Assembly (NCBI GenBank): GCA_003283905.1
Contig: QBXA01000013.1
Span: forward strand, 1 to 32,393
Length of the DNA stretch: 32,393 bases
Origin: Pelagibacteraceae bacterium AG-319-F18
Lineage (GTDB): Bacteria > Pseudomonadota > Alphaproteobacteria > Pelagibacterales > Pelagibacteraceae
Direction of reading: 5' to 3'
In this document: positions 1 through 8,496 of the stretch, one piece after another
Layout of the letters: the number at the start of each line of letters is the position of its first letter
How positions within the stretch are numbered: position 1 is the first letter of the stretch
Program-made: the position numbers and the translations under genes
Notes under the pieces: model-generated
What the model was told of the DNA's origin: nothing
Databases searched by the model: none
The model's input: the letters and a program-made list of their open reading frames with translations, nothing else

Positions 1-1
1 A

Positions 2-2314
2 ACAAAGGCTTATAGATCAAGTGTAGATACTTCTTCAAATAAGTATCTTATGGTACCAATTTTTATTTTCTTTTCGCTATTAATTTTAGCAATGATAAGA
101 AGTCCAATTATAATCTCACAATCAGGTATTGGTAGTGCAATAATTCTTAGCGCACCGCTCATACTAACAACTTATGCTTTAACATTTATTGTTATGGCTG
201 GCCGAGGAGGTGTTGACTTATCTATTGGTCCTTTTATGGGTTTTATAAATGTCAGCAGTATCCAGTTGTATGCTCATGGATATTTACAAACATCTATTGG
301 TTGGTTCATTTATGCTATCGCCATGGGTTTACTTTGGCAGCTATTTTATGCTTTGATTGTAGTGTACGTGAGAGTTTCACCAATCATAGTTGCATTGGCT
401 GGCTTTTTAGCATTCACTGGAATTAATCTTGTTATTCTATCTCGACCAGGAGGCATTGCTCCAGATTGGTTAATACCTTGGGGAGAAGGCTTTACAATAT
501 TTAATGAAATATTTCTTCTGCTGATTTTGGCAACAATTTTATTTTATATCATTACCCACACAGCTTTTTGGGGTCATCTAAGGTTAATGGGTGCAGATGA
601 GCGTGCCGCTTTTACAAGTGGTGTTAAAATTAACTGGGTAAGAATAGTTGCTCACTTAATATCTGGAATTTTTGCTGCATTATCTGCAATATGTTTTACT
701 GCCTTGGTTGGCTCTGGGGATCCTATACAAGGAACCAAGTATACCCTTTTGGGAGTAACCGCACTGGTTCTTGGTGGAGCTAGCCTTATAGGTGGTCGGG
801 GTGGTGCTTTTGGGGCAATTTTAGGTGCTGGAACCCTTTATTTAATCAATTATATTTTAGTTACCTTTAGATTTGAAAGATTACAAAGTTTTGTCTCTGA
901 TTTATCTTATGGAGCTGTCCTAGTTATTGCTTTGCTTGTAAGCCTTCTTCTCCCATATGTACAAAGAGTTACTAAGGGTTTGTCTGTTATGGTTTTTTTC
1001 ATTCTTATGTCTTTTGCTGGTTTATTTGTAGTACTTCATTCAGTTTATGATCAACCTATTGTTGTTGAAACTGAAATTGTAAAAGACATAGATGAAGCTT
1101 CTAAGGCTTATGAAAGAGGTCAAAAAGTACGTAAAATAGATGCTACAGGAAATATTATTGTTGAGGAAAGCGAAGCTTCTACAACAACAGGAGAAGGAAC
1201 TGCTCAAGGTGGGTCTCTAGCTGGACACTCAGTTGTTAAATTTACTGAAACTCCAGGAACGCTTGTTTTGTATGTAATTTTAGGGCTAGCAGGGCTTGCT
1301 CTTCTTCTTTATCTTATTTCCGTACATCGGAGTCCATCTACCATATCTTTTGTAGTTATAGTTACCATCATAGTTGCTGGATTAATATTTGATCCTGAAG
1401 ATAAAGAAAAAGATTTGCTTAAAAACACCGAGCAAATAAGTTTACAATCAAATCAAGTTAGTAGTATTGAGGCTTCTTCGCCTAAATATTTTAGCCTTGA
1501 AAAAATTGATTATCTTACAGATATTTCAAACATTAGTATTCTTTCTGGAACAACTTATAGTATTATTTACGTTGCTGGAGTTGTTTTGCTAGCTTCTTTA
1601 ATTGTTATTTCAATGCTACCTCAATTTAGTAATCGTGCAAAATCAACTGCTATGCTTTTTTTTCTAGCTACCTTAACAATCGTTGTTTTAAAAGGTGTTT
1701 CTTATAATAATTTAATTGAAAGTACCGATAAAAGCTTTTTTGGCATCCAAGGGTACGGAGTTATATTAACTATATTGTTACTTTTTGTTATTACAGCTCC
1801 ATTTGTTCACTCTAGAATAAAAAATCTCACAAATGTTTATATTTTTGGATTAGGTGTTTTGGCCATACTATTTACCTATTTTGTTGGAGGAAATACTTTT
1901 ATACCCGACGATCCTTCACTTTATCAACCTCAGATAATAAGTGAATTAAATATTGGAGACATTTCGAAAGTAAAATATGAAGGACCAAAAATATTTTTTT
2001 ACGAAACTATAAGGACTGGATACGCGCAATTTGCTTTTAGCATACTTGCTGTTTTTTTATTACAATATTTTTTATTTTTAAATATGGGACACAAAGGAAG
2101 TTACAAACGATTTGCACCATATATGTACATAGTTATTTTTGCAGGTTTTTTATGGTCTGCAATATTTTATTCTGTTGGATATTCTTTTTACAAAATTATA
2201 GCCGTATTTATTATTGGAGTACCTCTTACTCCTTTAGTTTGGCAATTTATGAGAATCTATAGAGAAAAAATAGCGCGCGATAGTCAGTTAAGTCAATGGG
2301 ACGAAGTAAAATAA
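2..2314 (+). CDS. Oversized CUT2/RbsC-type ABC transporter permease, 5' end outside window
   Basis: Inner-membrane permease of an ABC importer. The first ~310 residues after Met at 50 match the sugar-type (BPD_transp_2) permease family, with the signature GRGGVDLSIGPFMG and a later GGASLIGGRGG loop. The reading frame is open from base 2 through the ATG at 50, so the true start is probably upstream and this copy is 5'-partial. Family members are usually about 320-350 residues. This one carries a further ~440 residues with several hydrophobic segments and three polar stretches (about residues 340-405, 450-505 and 635-665), an extension I do not recognise. It is followed after one base by a second permease, so the two probably form a heterodimer. 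The ATPase and binding protein are presumably upstream. The PxpABC-like genes downstream suggest the cargo may be a lactam or amide rather than a sugar; that is inference. Confidence 0.85.
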   Translation, partial: TKAYRSSVDTSSNKYLMVPIFIFFSLLILAMIRSPIIISQSGIGSAIILSAPLILTTYALTFIVMAGRGGVDLSIGPFMGFINVSSIQLYAHGYLQTSIGWFIYAIAMGLLWQLFYALIVVYVRVSPIIVALAGFLAFTGINLVILSRPGGIAPDWLIPWGEGFTIFNEIFLLLILATILFYIITHTAFWGHLRLMGADERAAFTSGVKINWVRIVAHLISGIFAALSAICFTALVGSGDPIQGTKYTLLGVTALVLGGASLIGGRGGAFGAILGAGTLYLINYILVTFRFERLQSFVSDLSYGAVLVIALLVSLLLPYVQRVTKGLSVMVFFILMSFAGLFVVLHSVYDQPIVVETEIVKDIDEASKAYERGQKVRKIDATGNIIVEESEASTTTGEGTAQGGSLAGHSVVKFTETPGTLVLYVILGLAGLALLLYLISVHRSPSTISFVVIVTIIVAGLIFDPEDKEKDLLKNTEQISLQSNQVSSIEASSPKYFSLEKIDYLTDISNISILSGTTYSIIYVAGVVLLASLIVISMLPQFSNRAKSTAMLFFLATLTIVVLKGVSYNNLIESTDKSFFGIQGYGVILTILLLFVITAPFVHSRIKNLTNVYIFGLGVLAILFTYFVGGNTFIPDDPSLYQPQIISELNIGDISKVKYEGPKIFFYETIRTGYAQFAFSILAVFLLQYFLFLNMGHKGSYKRFAPYMYIVIFAGFLWSAIFYSVGYSFYKIIAVFIIGVPLTPLVWQFMRIYREKIARDSQLSQWDEVK

Positions 2315-2315
2315 T

Positions 2316-3731
2316 ATGAGAAGATCTGCTTTTCTTTTCTTTAAAGGTTTAGGTTTATTATTTGCTATCTTGTGCGGTATAGGTACTGCAGTGCTAGGTT
2401 GGTATGATGGTGCTGACTGGATGAACATAGTCACATTTTCAATAGCAGTAACTGGATTAATATTATGGGGTTGGTATCATTTTTCCGTTAGATGGATTAA
2501 TAGTGATTTAAAGCAAAATATACTTTCTCAATTTCAAAAAAAAGATCAAGTTGAAGGAAAAGATTTACCAGAAGAAGAGAACGAAGAAAATTTCTTTTTT
2601 AAAACTATTAGTAACAATAAATGGAAAGTATTAACTTTTATTCTTCTAATACTTATTTTTATTTTTGTATCTTTTATTTCCGAAAGTTTCTTTTCAGGTC
2701 GTACTTTAGTATCATTTTTAATATTCCTAGGATTTATCATTTTAATGGGGATTGTCGGTCAATACGTTACTGCCCAAAAAAGTGTGTTTATTGGTATTTC
2801 CGTCTTAATTGCATTGTTTATAATAGGAGCACTTACCATACCTGGATTTCTCTCACTTCTTAACATGAAAGCAATGTTGGTTTTTGCCTCTTTCTTGGGT
2901 TTAGCTGTAGTGGGTCAAACCTTTGTTGCATTATTAGGTGGTCTAGATTTATCAATTCCTTTTGTCATAGGAGCTTCAAATGTTGCTCTAATGTCTTTAA
3001 TAACAAAAGGAGTTCCACCTTGGTTAGCTTTGGTTGCTGTGCTAATATTAGGTCTAATAGTTGGATTAGTTAATGGTATTTTAAGTTTTAGACTTCAGGG
3101 TCAGGCATTAATATTAACTTTAGGTGTTGGTTTTTTTGTTAAGGGAGGTGTTCAAATTCTTGTAGCAATGGGTACTTTTTCAGCTGGTACAGTTTTTGGT
3201 GTTGTGCCAGATTGGATGAGAAATATTGCTTCTATGAATGGTGAAACTGTGGGACTGCCTATTCCTCCTATAATTTTAATTTGGATTATCGCTTCTATAA
3301 TTATAATTGTTGCTCTTCGTTTAACTAAATGGGGAAGAAATCTTTATGCTCTTGGAGGAAGTCGTTTATCATCAGCAAGATTATCTATTTCCGAAAGAGG
3401 ATACTGGATTGGAGCTTATGTAATTAGTGGTTTTTTTGCTTCTCTAACTGGTGCTATGCTTTTAGGTTGGAGCGGAGGTGGTTTTATAGGAGTTGGTGAT
3501 ACATATTTGTTTTTAACAATTGCTGCAGTTGTCGTTGGGGGTACTTCTTTATTAGGAGGTGTTGGTGGATACGGATTAAGTGTAATTGGAGTTTTGATTT
3601 TACAAATCATTACAACTGTACTAGTTGGCTGGGGTTTAAGTTGGCAAGGACAACAGTTTATATTAGGTTTATTAATTATACCAATGGTTGCTCTATACGC
3701 TAGATCACCACATATTAGATCGCAAATTTAA
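2316..3731 (+). CDS. Second CUT2/RbsC-type ABC transporter permease, N-terminally extended
   Basis: Partner permease of the preceding gene. The family core lies in the C-terminal ~300 residues (LGGLDLSIPFVIGASN, then VVVGGTSLLGGVGG), including the DLSI signature of sugar-type permeases. The first ~170 residues are extra: two hydrophobic segments, a charged cytoplasmic-looking stretch rich in Glu/Lys (about residues 65-95), then more membrane segments. Its length of 471 exceeds the ~320-350 typical for the family. It starts one base after the upstream stop and is followed by pxpA after 16 bases, so it lies in the same operon as the 5-oxoprolinase-like genes. Family assignment is firm; the substrate is not visible in the sequence. 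Confidence 0.88.
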   Translation: MRRSAFLFFKGLGLLFAILCGIGTAVLGWYDGADWMNIVTFSIAVTGLILWGWYHFSVRWINSDLKQNILSQFQKKDQVEGKDLPEEENEENFFFKTISNNKWKVLTFILLILIFIFVSFISESFFSGRTLVSFLIFLGFIILMGIVGQYVTAQKSVFIGISVLIALFIIGALTIPGFLSLLNMKAMLVFASFLGLAVVGQTFVALLGGLDLSIPFVIGASNVALMSLITKGVPPWLALVAVLILGLIVGLVNGILSFRLQGQALILTLGVGFFVKGGVQILVAMGTFSAGTVFGVVPDWMRNIASMNGETVGLPIPPIILIWIIASIIIIVALRLTKWGRNLYALGGSRLSSARLSISERGYWIGAYVISGFFASLTGAMLLGWSGGGFIGVGDTYLFLTIAAVVVGGTSLLGGVGGYGLSVIGVLILQIITTVLVGWGLSWQGQQFILGLLIIPMVALYARSPHIRSQI

Positions 3732-3747
3732 AATGAAGAGTAATAAA

Positions 3748-4467
3748 ATGACAAAAATAAATTGTGATATGGGCGAAAGTTTTGGAATTTATAACGCGGG
3801 TAACGATGAAGAAATAATGCCTTTAATAGATGTTGCTAATGTTGCTTGTGGATTTCATGCTTCAGATCCTAATCATATGAGAAAAACAGTTGAGTTAGCA
3901 AAAAAACATAAAGTTAAAGTAGGAGCACATCCATCTTTTCCTGATTTGCAAGGTTTTGGGAGAAGAGAAATGAAATTGCCAAAATTAGATTTAAAAAATA
4001 TGATTATGTATCAAGTTGGTGCACTTAAAGCTTTTTTAGATGAATTGGATATGCCTCTAAATCACATCAAACCTCACGGATCATTATATGTTATGGCTTC
4101 AAAAGATGAAGAGATGTGTAGAGCTATAGCAGATGCCGTTACGCCTTTTAATGTTAGTATTTTTGGAATGGCAAATACTGCCCATGAAAAAATTTATAAA
4201 GAGGAAAGAAAACTTGATTTTGTTGCAGAATTTTATGCAGATTTAGATTACGACAAAAATGGTAAATTAGTCATAGCAAAAGGTAAACAGTCGATGTATG
4301 ACAGCAAGCTTGCAGTTAAACGTGCTTTAAGAGCAGTTTCAAAAAAAAAAGTTAAAACTACAAGTGGTACTGACATAGATGTAGGCTGCGATACAATTTG
4401 TGTACATTCCGATACTCCTAATGCCGTTGAAATAATAAAAAGTTTAAAAAAAGCTCTAAAAAAATAA
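3748..4467 (+). CDS. pxpA: PxpA / LamB-YcsF family 5-oxoprolinase subunit A
   Basis: LamB/YcsF family protein. In the PxpABC enzyme this family acts with PxpB and PxpC in ATP-dependent hydrolysis of 5-oxoproline to glutamate. Seen here are the N-terminal NCDMGESFG, NVACGFHASDP, GAHPSFPDLQGFGRREM and HIKPHGSLY, all hallmarks of the family. Length is about 240 residues, normal for PxpA. An in-frame ATG at 3688 would overlap the permease by 44 bases and 3733 is also possible. I chose 3748 because it puts NCDMGESFG a few residues from the N-terminus, as in the family, with a GAAGAG sequence upstream. Downstream neighbours are the PxpB and PxpC homologues, which supports the role. Whether the substrate is 5-oxoproline is inferred. 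Confidence 0.92.
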   Translation: MTKINCDMGESFGIYNAGNDEEIMPLIDVANVACGFHASDPNHMRKTVELAKKHKVKVGAHPSFPDLQGFGRREMKLPKLDLKNMIMYQVGALKAFLDELDMPLNHIKPHGSLYVMASKDEEMCRAIADAVTPFNVSIFGMANTAHEKIYKEERKLDFVAEFYADLDYDKNGKLVIAKGKQSMYDSKLAVKRALRAVSKKKVKTTSGTDIDVGCDTICVHSDTPNAVEIIKSLKKALKK

Positions 4468-4472
4468 ATTAA

Positions 4473-6923
4473 ATGAAAAAGATTCTAATCGCAAACCGTG
4501 GGGAAATTGCCTGTAGAATTATTGACAGCTGTAAAAAATTAAAATTTCATTCAATTGCAGTTTATTCTGATGTAGATAAAAATAGCAAACATGTAAGAAA
4601 AGCTAATGAATCAATTCACATAGGTGGTTCAAAAGCCCAGGACAGTTATTTATCTTCATCAAAAATAATTGAAGCTGCCAAAAAAGTAGAAGCTGATGCT
4701 ATTCACCCAGGATATGGTTTTTTGGCAGAAAATGATAAATTTGCTCAAGAAGTGATTGATGCGGGTATTGTTTGGATAGGACCAAAACCCAATACAATTG
4801 TGTCTATGGGTAATAAAGATATAGCTAGAGATTTAGCATTAAAAAGTGATCTTCCTATATGTCCTGGCTTAAATAATAAAGATTTAGAAAATGATGATTT
4901 AGAAAAAAAATGTAATGAAATTGGATTTCCTATTTTAATAAAAGCCAGTGCTGGTGGAGGTGGAATAGGAATGCAAATTGTACATAATTATAATGAATTA
5001 GTTAAATCTGTAGAAAAAACAAAAAATTTAGCAAAAAAAGCTTTTGGTAATAGTGATGTTTTTTTGGAAAAATTTATAAAAAATGCAAGACATATTGAGA
5101 TACAGATATTTGGTTTCGGAGAAAAGAAAGCTGTTCATTTTTACGAAAGAGATTGTTCAATACAAAGAAGGTTTCAAAAAATTATAGAAGAAAGTCCTGC
5201 TCCAAAAATTAATACTGAAATTATAAATAAAATGGCCGAAAGCGCAGTTAATTTTGCTACTAATCAAAAATATGAAGGCGCTGGGACAATAGAATTTATT
5301 TACGATGTGGATGAAAAGAAATTTTATTTTTTAGAAATGAATACAAGAATTCAAGTGGAACATCCTGTTACGGAAACAATCACAAATTCTGACTTGGTTG
5401 AGATGCAAATTAAGTTTGCATTAGATGTTGATCTAGATTTAACAGAGCAAAGTAAAATTAATAGGTCTGGACATGCTATAGAATGTAGATTGTACGCTGA
5501 AGATCCTTCAAAAAACTTCCTTCCATCTCCTGGAAAAATCTCAAAACTTAAAACTCCAAGTACTACTTCTAATAATATTAGATTAGATATCGGTGTTGAT
5601 GAAGGAGATGAAATCTCTTTTTATTACGATCCAATGATAGCAAAAATTATTTCCAAAGGCTCTAATAGAGATGAAAGTATTAATAATATGATAAAATATC
5701 TTAAAGAATTTGAAATTCATGGAATTAATACCAACAAATCTTTTTTAATATCTGTACTCCAAAACAAAAATTTTGAAGATGCAAATTTTAACACAAAATT
5801 TATTGAAAATAATTTGACATCAATCGTTAAGAAAAAAGAGGAAGTTTTGCAATTAAAAAAAGAAGATGTCAAAGCTAAACAGGAATATAGCGATAAAGAT
5901 TTAAAAGCTTTTGAAAAAATTATTTCAAAAACTCCTAAAATGAAAAATGACCAAGGCTACACAGCTAAAGATTTAAAAGCGTTTGAAAACATCGTTTCTT
6001 CAAAAAACAAAATTGAATCTGAAATAAAGACTGAAGTTAAAAATATCCCAGGTAAAATTTATGATAAACCAAAATTTTTACCCGCTGGTGATAAGTATAT
6101 GCTTATTGAATTCGGTAATGTTATGAATTTAGAATTAAACTTTACTGCTCAAAACCTTGCAAAAGCAATAAAGGATCATAATGTTAAGGGAGTTTATGAA
6201 ACATCTCCTTGTTTCGCTTCAATGATAGTTCATTACGAACCTGATGAAATTAAATTTAATGATTTAAAAAATGAATTAAAATCTTTAATAAAATCTTTAG
6301 GACCTTCTGATGAGATAGAAATAAATAGTAGAATTTTTTCTTTTCCTACTGTTTATCTTGATAAATGGACTAAAGAATGTATTGAAGATTATTCTAACAA
6401 AATTGCTAAAAAAAAACCTGATCCAGAACTTATTACAGAATTAAATAATCTAGAAAATATAGACCAATTTGTAAGAGTTCATTCAAGTACTGAATATTGG
6501 GTGGCGGCTATAGGGTTTTGGCCTGGACTTCCTTTTATGATGGCTCTTGATCCAAGATGTAAACTGACCGTTCCCAAATATAACCCTCCTAGAACTTGGA
6601 CTCCAAAAGGATCAGTTGGAATGGGTGGCGCTTCAACATGCATATACCCTGATAGACTACCTGGTGGTTACCAAATTTTTGGAATTATTCCAGTTCCAAT
6701 TTGGGACACAAAAAAAAGCTTTTCAGTGTTTGAAAATAACATTTGTCTCTTTCAGCCTGGAGATAGAGTAAAATTTGTACCAACTAGTTATGAAGAATTT
6801 GATCATGTATCAAACAAAATAAAAGAAGGTACTTACAATTATAATATTATTGAATATCAAAAATTCTCAGTAAAAAATTATAAAAATTGGTTAACAACAA
6901 TAGATCACACGAAAAGATTTTAA
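4473..6923 (+). CDS. Fusion of biotin carboxylase with PxpB/KipI (AHS1) domain
   Basis: Two enzymes in one 816-residue chain. Residues 1 to ~450 are a biotin carboxylase: N-terminal ILIANRGEIACRI, HPGYGFLAEN at 78-87, Gly-rich ATP-grasp loop KASAGGGGIGMQ at 157-168, ERDCSIQRRFQK at 225-235, and catalytic EMNTRIQVEHPVTE at 288-301. Residues ~535-816 are a PxpB/KipI (allophanate hydrolase subunit 1) domain with GFWPGLPFM at 681-689, TPKGSVGMGG near 710-719 and the PGD near 762-764. A Lys-rich linker (about 450-530) joins them and holds two copies of a KDLKAFE-type motif. In PxpABC the B subunit is separate and biotin is not needed. In urea carboxylase a biotin carboxylase works with AHS1/AHS2-type domains. 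The fusion, with pxpC and a biotinyl carrier downstream, suggests a biotin-dependent carboxylation step. The acceptor is unknown. Confidence 0.93.
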   Translation: MKKILIANRGEIACRIIDSCKKLKFHSIAVYSDVDKNSKHVRKANESIHIGGSKAQDSYLSSSKIIEAAKKVEADAIHPGYGFLAENDKFAQEVIDAGIVWIGPKPNTIVSMGNKDIARDLALKSDLPICPGLNNKDLENDDLEKKCNEIGFPILIKASAGGGGIGMQIVHNYNELVKSVEKTKNLAKKAFGNSDVFLEKFIKNARHIEIQIFGFGEKKAVHFYERDCSIQRRFQKIIEESPAPKINTEIINKMAESAVNFATNQKYEGAGTIEFIYDVDEKKFYFLEMNTRIQVEHPVTETITNSDLVEMQIKFALDVDLDLTEQSKINRSGHAIECRLYAEDPSKNFLPSPGKISKLKTPSTTSNNIRLDIGVDEGDEISFYYDPMIAKIISKGSNRDESINNMIKYLKEFEIHGINTNKSFLISVLQNKNFEDANFNTKFIENNLTSIVKKKEEVLQLKKEDVKAKQEYSDKDLKAFEKIISKTPKMKNDQGYTAKDLKAFENIVSSKNKIESEIKTEVKNIPGKIYDKPKFLPAGDKYMLIEFGNVMNLELNFTAQNLAKAIKDHNVKGVYETSPCFASMIVHYEPDEIKFNDLKNELKSLIKSLGPSDEIEINSRIFSFPTVYLDKWTKECIEDYSNKIAKKKPDPELITELNNLENIDQFVRVHSSTEYWVAAIGFWPGLPFMMALDPRCKLTVPKYNPPRTWTPKGSVGMGGASTCIYPDRLPGGYQIFGIIPVPIWDTKKSFSVFENNICLFQPGDRVKFVPTSYEEFDHVSNKIKEGTYNYNIIEYQKFSVKNYKNWLTTIDHTKRF

Positions 6924-6928
6924 CAATT

Positions 6929-8056
6929 ATGGTTCAAGTAATTAAAAAAGGTTTGGAAACTTCTGTACAGGATTATCCTGGAAGAATTGGAACTTTAAAT
7001 CAAGGATTTCCTTCCTCAGGTCCAATGGACAGTTGGTCGTTTAGACTTGCAAATGTTCTTGTAGAAAATGATCCTGGTACAGCAGCTTTGGAATGTCAAT
7101 TCATGGGCCCTACTCTAAAATTTAACAGTGATAGAATTATTGCAATAACTGGTGCTGACATGTCTCCAAAAATAGATGGAAAAGCCGTTCCTTTGTGGGA
7201 AAGTTTAGAAGTTAAAAAAGATCAAATTCTAGAGATGGCTTTTGCAACTATAGGGGCAAGATCTTATATTGCTTTTGCTGGAGGAATAAACACAACTCCA
7301 TGGTTGGGTTCTAGATCAACTTTTCATAAAGCTGGCGTCGGAGGTGTTGATGGTAAAGCCATTCAAGAAGGTCATATAATTCCATTGAATAAATCAAAAT
7401 CAGTAGCTGGTAGAAAAATAAAAAAAGATTCCATACCAGTAATGTCTGTAAATAAAAAATGGTCAATAGAAGTTGTAAAAGGACCTAATGATGATTGGAT
7501 TGATGAAAAAGGACATAAAATGTTTTTAAATGCTGATTGGAAACTTCAATCTAAAAGTGATCGCACCGGTTATAGATTGGATGGGCCAAAATGGTCTTTT
7601 GCTGAAAAAGCAACTAACAAAGGTTTGGAGCATGGAACTTTTCCTTCAAATATTATTGATCAAGGTTATCCGGCTGGTGCAATTAATTTAGCTGGACAAA
7701 CTCCAATCATATTGGTCAATGATGGACCGAGTATGGGAGGGTTTATTGTTCCTTATACAGTTCCATCAGCTTCTTTTTGGAAACTTGGACAAGCTAAACC
7801 GGGAGACAGTTTCAATTTTGTTGAAATATCAGTTGAAAAAGCCCAAGATTTACGAACAGAACAATCTGCTATTTGTAGTGAAGCAAGCTTGTTGTCTTCA
7901 AAAAAAGAAAATATTCTTAAAGAAAAAAGACCAAGTATAAAAATCGACAAAATTAAAATTATTGATTTTGATAAAGAAAAAATGAATGAAAAAATAAGAA
8001 GCAAATTAATGGAAAAAAAAGAAATGAAAAATATAAAAGTTAGATTTTTTGATTAA
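6929..8056 (+). CDS. pxpC: PxpC / KipA (AHS2) family protein
   Basis: Homologue of 5-oxoprolinase subunit C/KipA and of the AHS2 part of the urea carboxylase carboxyltransferase domain. The N-terminus LETSVQDYPGR, then GPMDSWSFRLANVLV, ALECQFMGPTL and IAITGAD are characteristic. Further on are SDRTGYRLDG and NDGPSMGG. An ATG at 6887 in this frame would overlap the upstream gene by 37 bases. ATG 6929 gives the expected N-terminus and sits 5 bases after the upstream stop, so I chose it. After about residue 315 there is a Lys/Glu-rich tail of some 60 residues that is not typical of the family. With the AHS1 domain of the upstream fusion it should form the AHS1/AHS2 pair. The next gene is a biotinyl carrier, implying joint action. 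Confidence 0.92.
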   Translation: MVQVIKKGLETSVQDYPGRIGTLNQGFPSSGPMDSWSFRLANVLVENDPGTAALECQFMGPTLKFNSDRIIAITGADMSPKIDGKAVPLWESLEVKKDQILEMAFATIGARSYIAFAGGINTTPWLGSRSTFHKAGVGGVDGKAIQEGHIIPLNKSKSVAGRKIKKDSIPVMSVNKKWSIEVVKGPNDDWIDEKGHKMFLNADWKLQSKSDRTGYRLDGPKWSFAEKATNKGLEHGTFPSNIIDQGYPAGAINLAGQTPIILVNDGPSMGGFIVPYTVPSASFWKLGQAKPGDSFNFVEISVEKAQDLRTEQSAICSEASLLSSKKENILKEKRPSIKIDKIKIIDFDKEKMNEKIRSKLMEKKEMKNIKVRFFD

Positions 8057-8075
8057 AAATATTTAAAAGAATTTT

Positions 8076-8294
8076 ATGGCAACTGAAGTTAAAACTACTG
8101 TACCTGGAAATATGTGGAAAGTCCTAGTGAAAGAAGGAGATACGGTAAAAAAAGGAGACAATTTGTTTATAATGGAAGTTATGAAAACAGAAGTTCATCA
8201 TGATTCTCCAATTGATGGAACAGTGATTAAAGTTAATGTTGTAAATGATCAAGAAGGAATTGACCCTGGTACAGTAGCTATAATAATTGAATGA
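8076..8294 (+). CDS. Stand-alone biotinyl carrier domain protein (BCCP-like)
   Basis: A 72-residue biotinyl/lipoyl-type domain and nothing else. The biotinylation motif EVMKTE has its lysine at residue 37. Glycines at NMWKVLVKEGDTVKKGD and IDGTVIKV mark the two symmetric hairpins expected of the fold. Normal acetyl-CoA carboxylase BCCP is about twice as long, with an N-terminal extension missing here. The usual biotin motif is AMKM; the EVMKTE variant is compatible with biotin, though a lipoyl role cannot be strictly excluded by sequence alone. As a neighbour of a biotin carboxylase fusion and of PxpC, it most likely carries carboxybiotin between the BC domain and an AHS1/AHS2 site. Its stop overlaps the start of the next small ORF (ATGA). 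Confidence 0.9.
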   Translation: MATEVKTTVPGNMWKVLVKEGDTVKKGDNLFIMEVMKTEVHHDSPIDGTVIKVNVVNDQEGIDPGTVAIIIE

Positions 8295-8491
8295 TAGATA
8301 AAAAAACTAAATATTTAATTATAATTAACGATCTCTCTGAAGATATTGGTATATCAAGAGAAGAATCAAAGAGTTTAGTAGATATTGCCATATCATCGAG
8401 TGATCTTAGATATGTTGATTATCAACATTTAAAAGATGAAATAACAACTTTTTTAGTTATCAATATTTTTTTCTTAATTTGTAAATTGTAA
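8291..8491 (+). CDS. Small hypothetical protein coupled to the biotinyl carrier gene
   Basis: Short ORF of 66 codons that I do not recognise. The start codon overlaps the stop of the biotinyl carrier gene (ATGA), an arrangement that favours translational coupling, and it ends 5 bases before the GST-like gene. The first ~50 residues are charged and look soluble. The last ~14 residues are very hydrophobic (FLVINIFFLICKL), which could be a short membrane-associated tail or simply the product of AT-rich sequence. It fills what would otherwise be a ~200-base gap in a genome with almost no gaps, which supports it being real. Function unknown. Confidence 0.45.
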   Translation: MIDKKTKYLIIINDLSEDIGISREESKSLVDIAISSSDLRYVDYQHLKDEITTFLVINIFFLICKL

Positions 8492-8496
8492 TCATT

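Noticed and set aside
3688..3747. Upstream start for pxpA at 3688 or 3733
   Set aside because: 3688 overlaps the permease end by 44 bases; both add residues before the conserved NCDMGESFG start of the family. 3733 remains possible.
6887..6928. Upstream start for pxpC at 6887
   Set aside because: It would overlap the fusion gene by 37 bases and add residues not found before the family's usual N-terminus; 6929 fits better.
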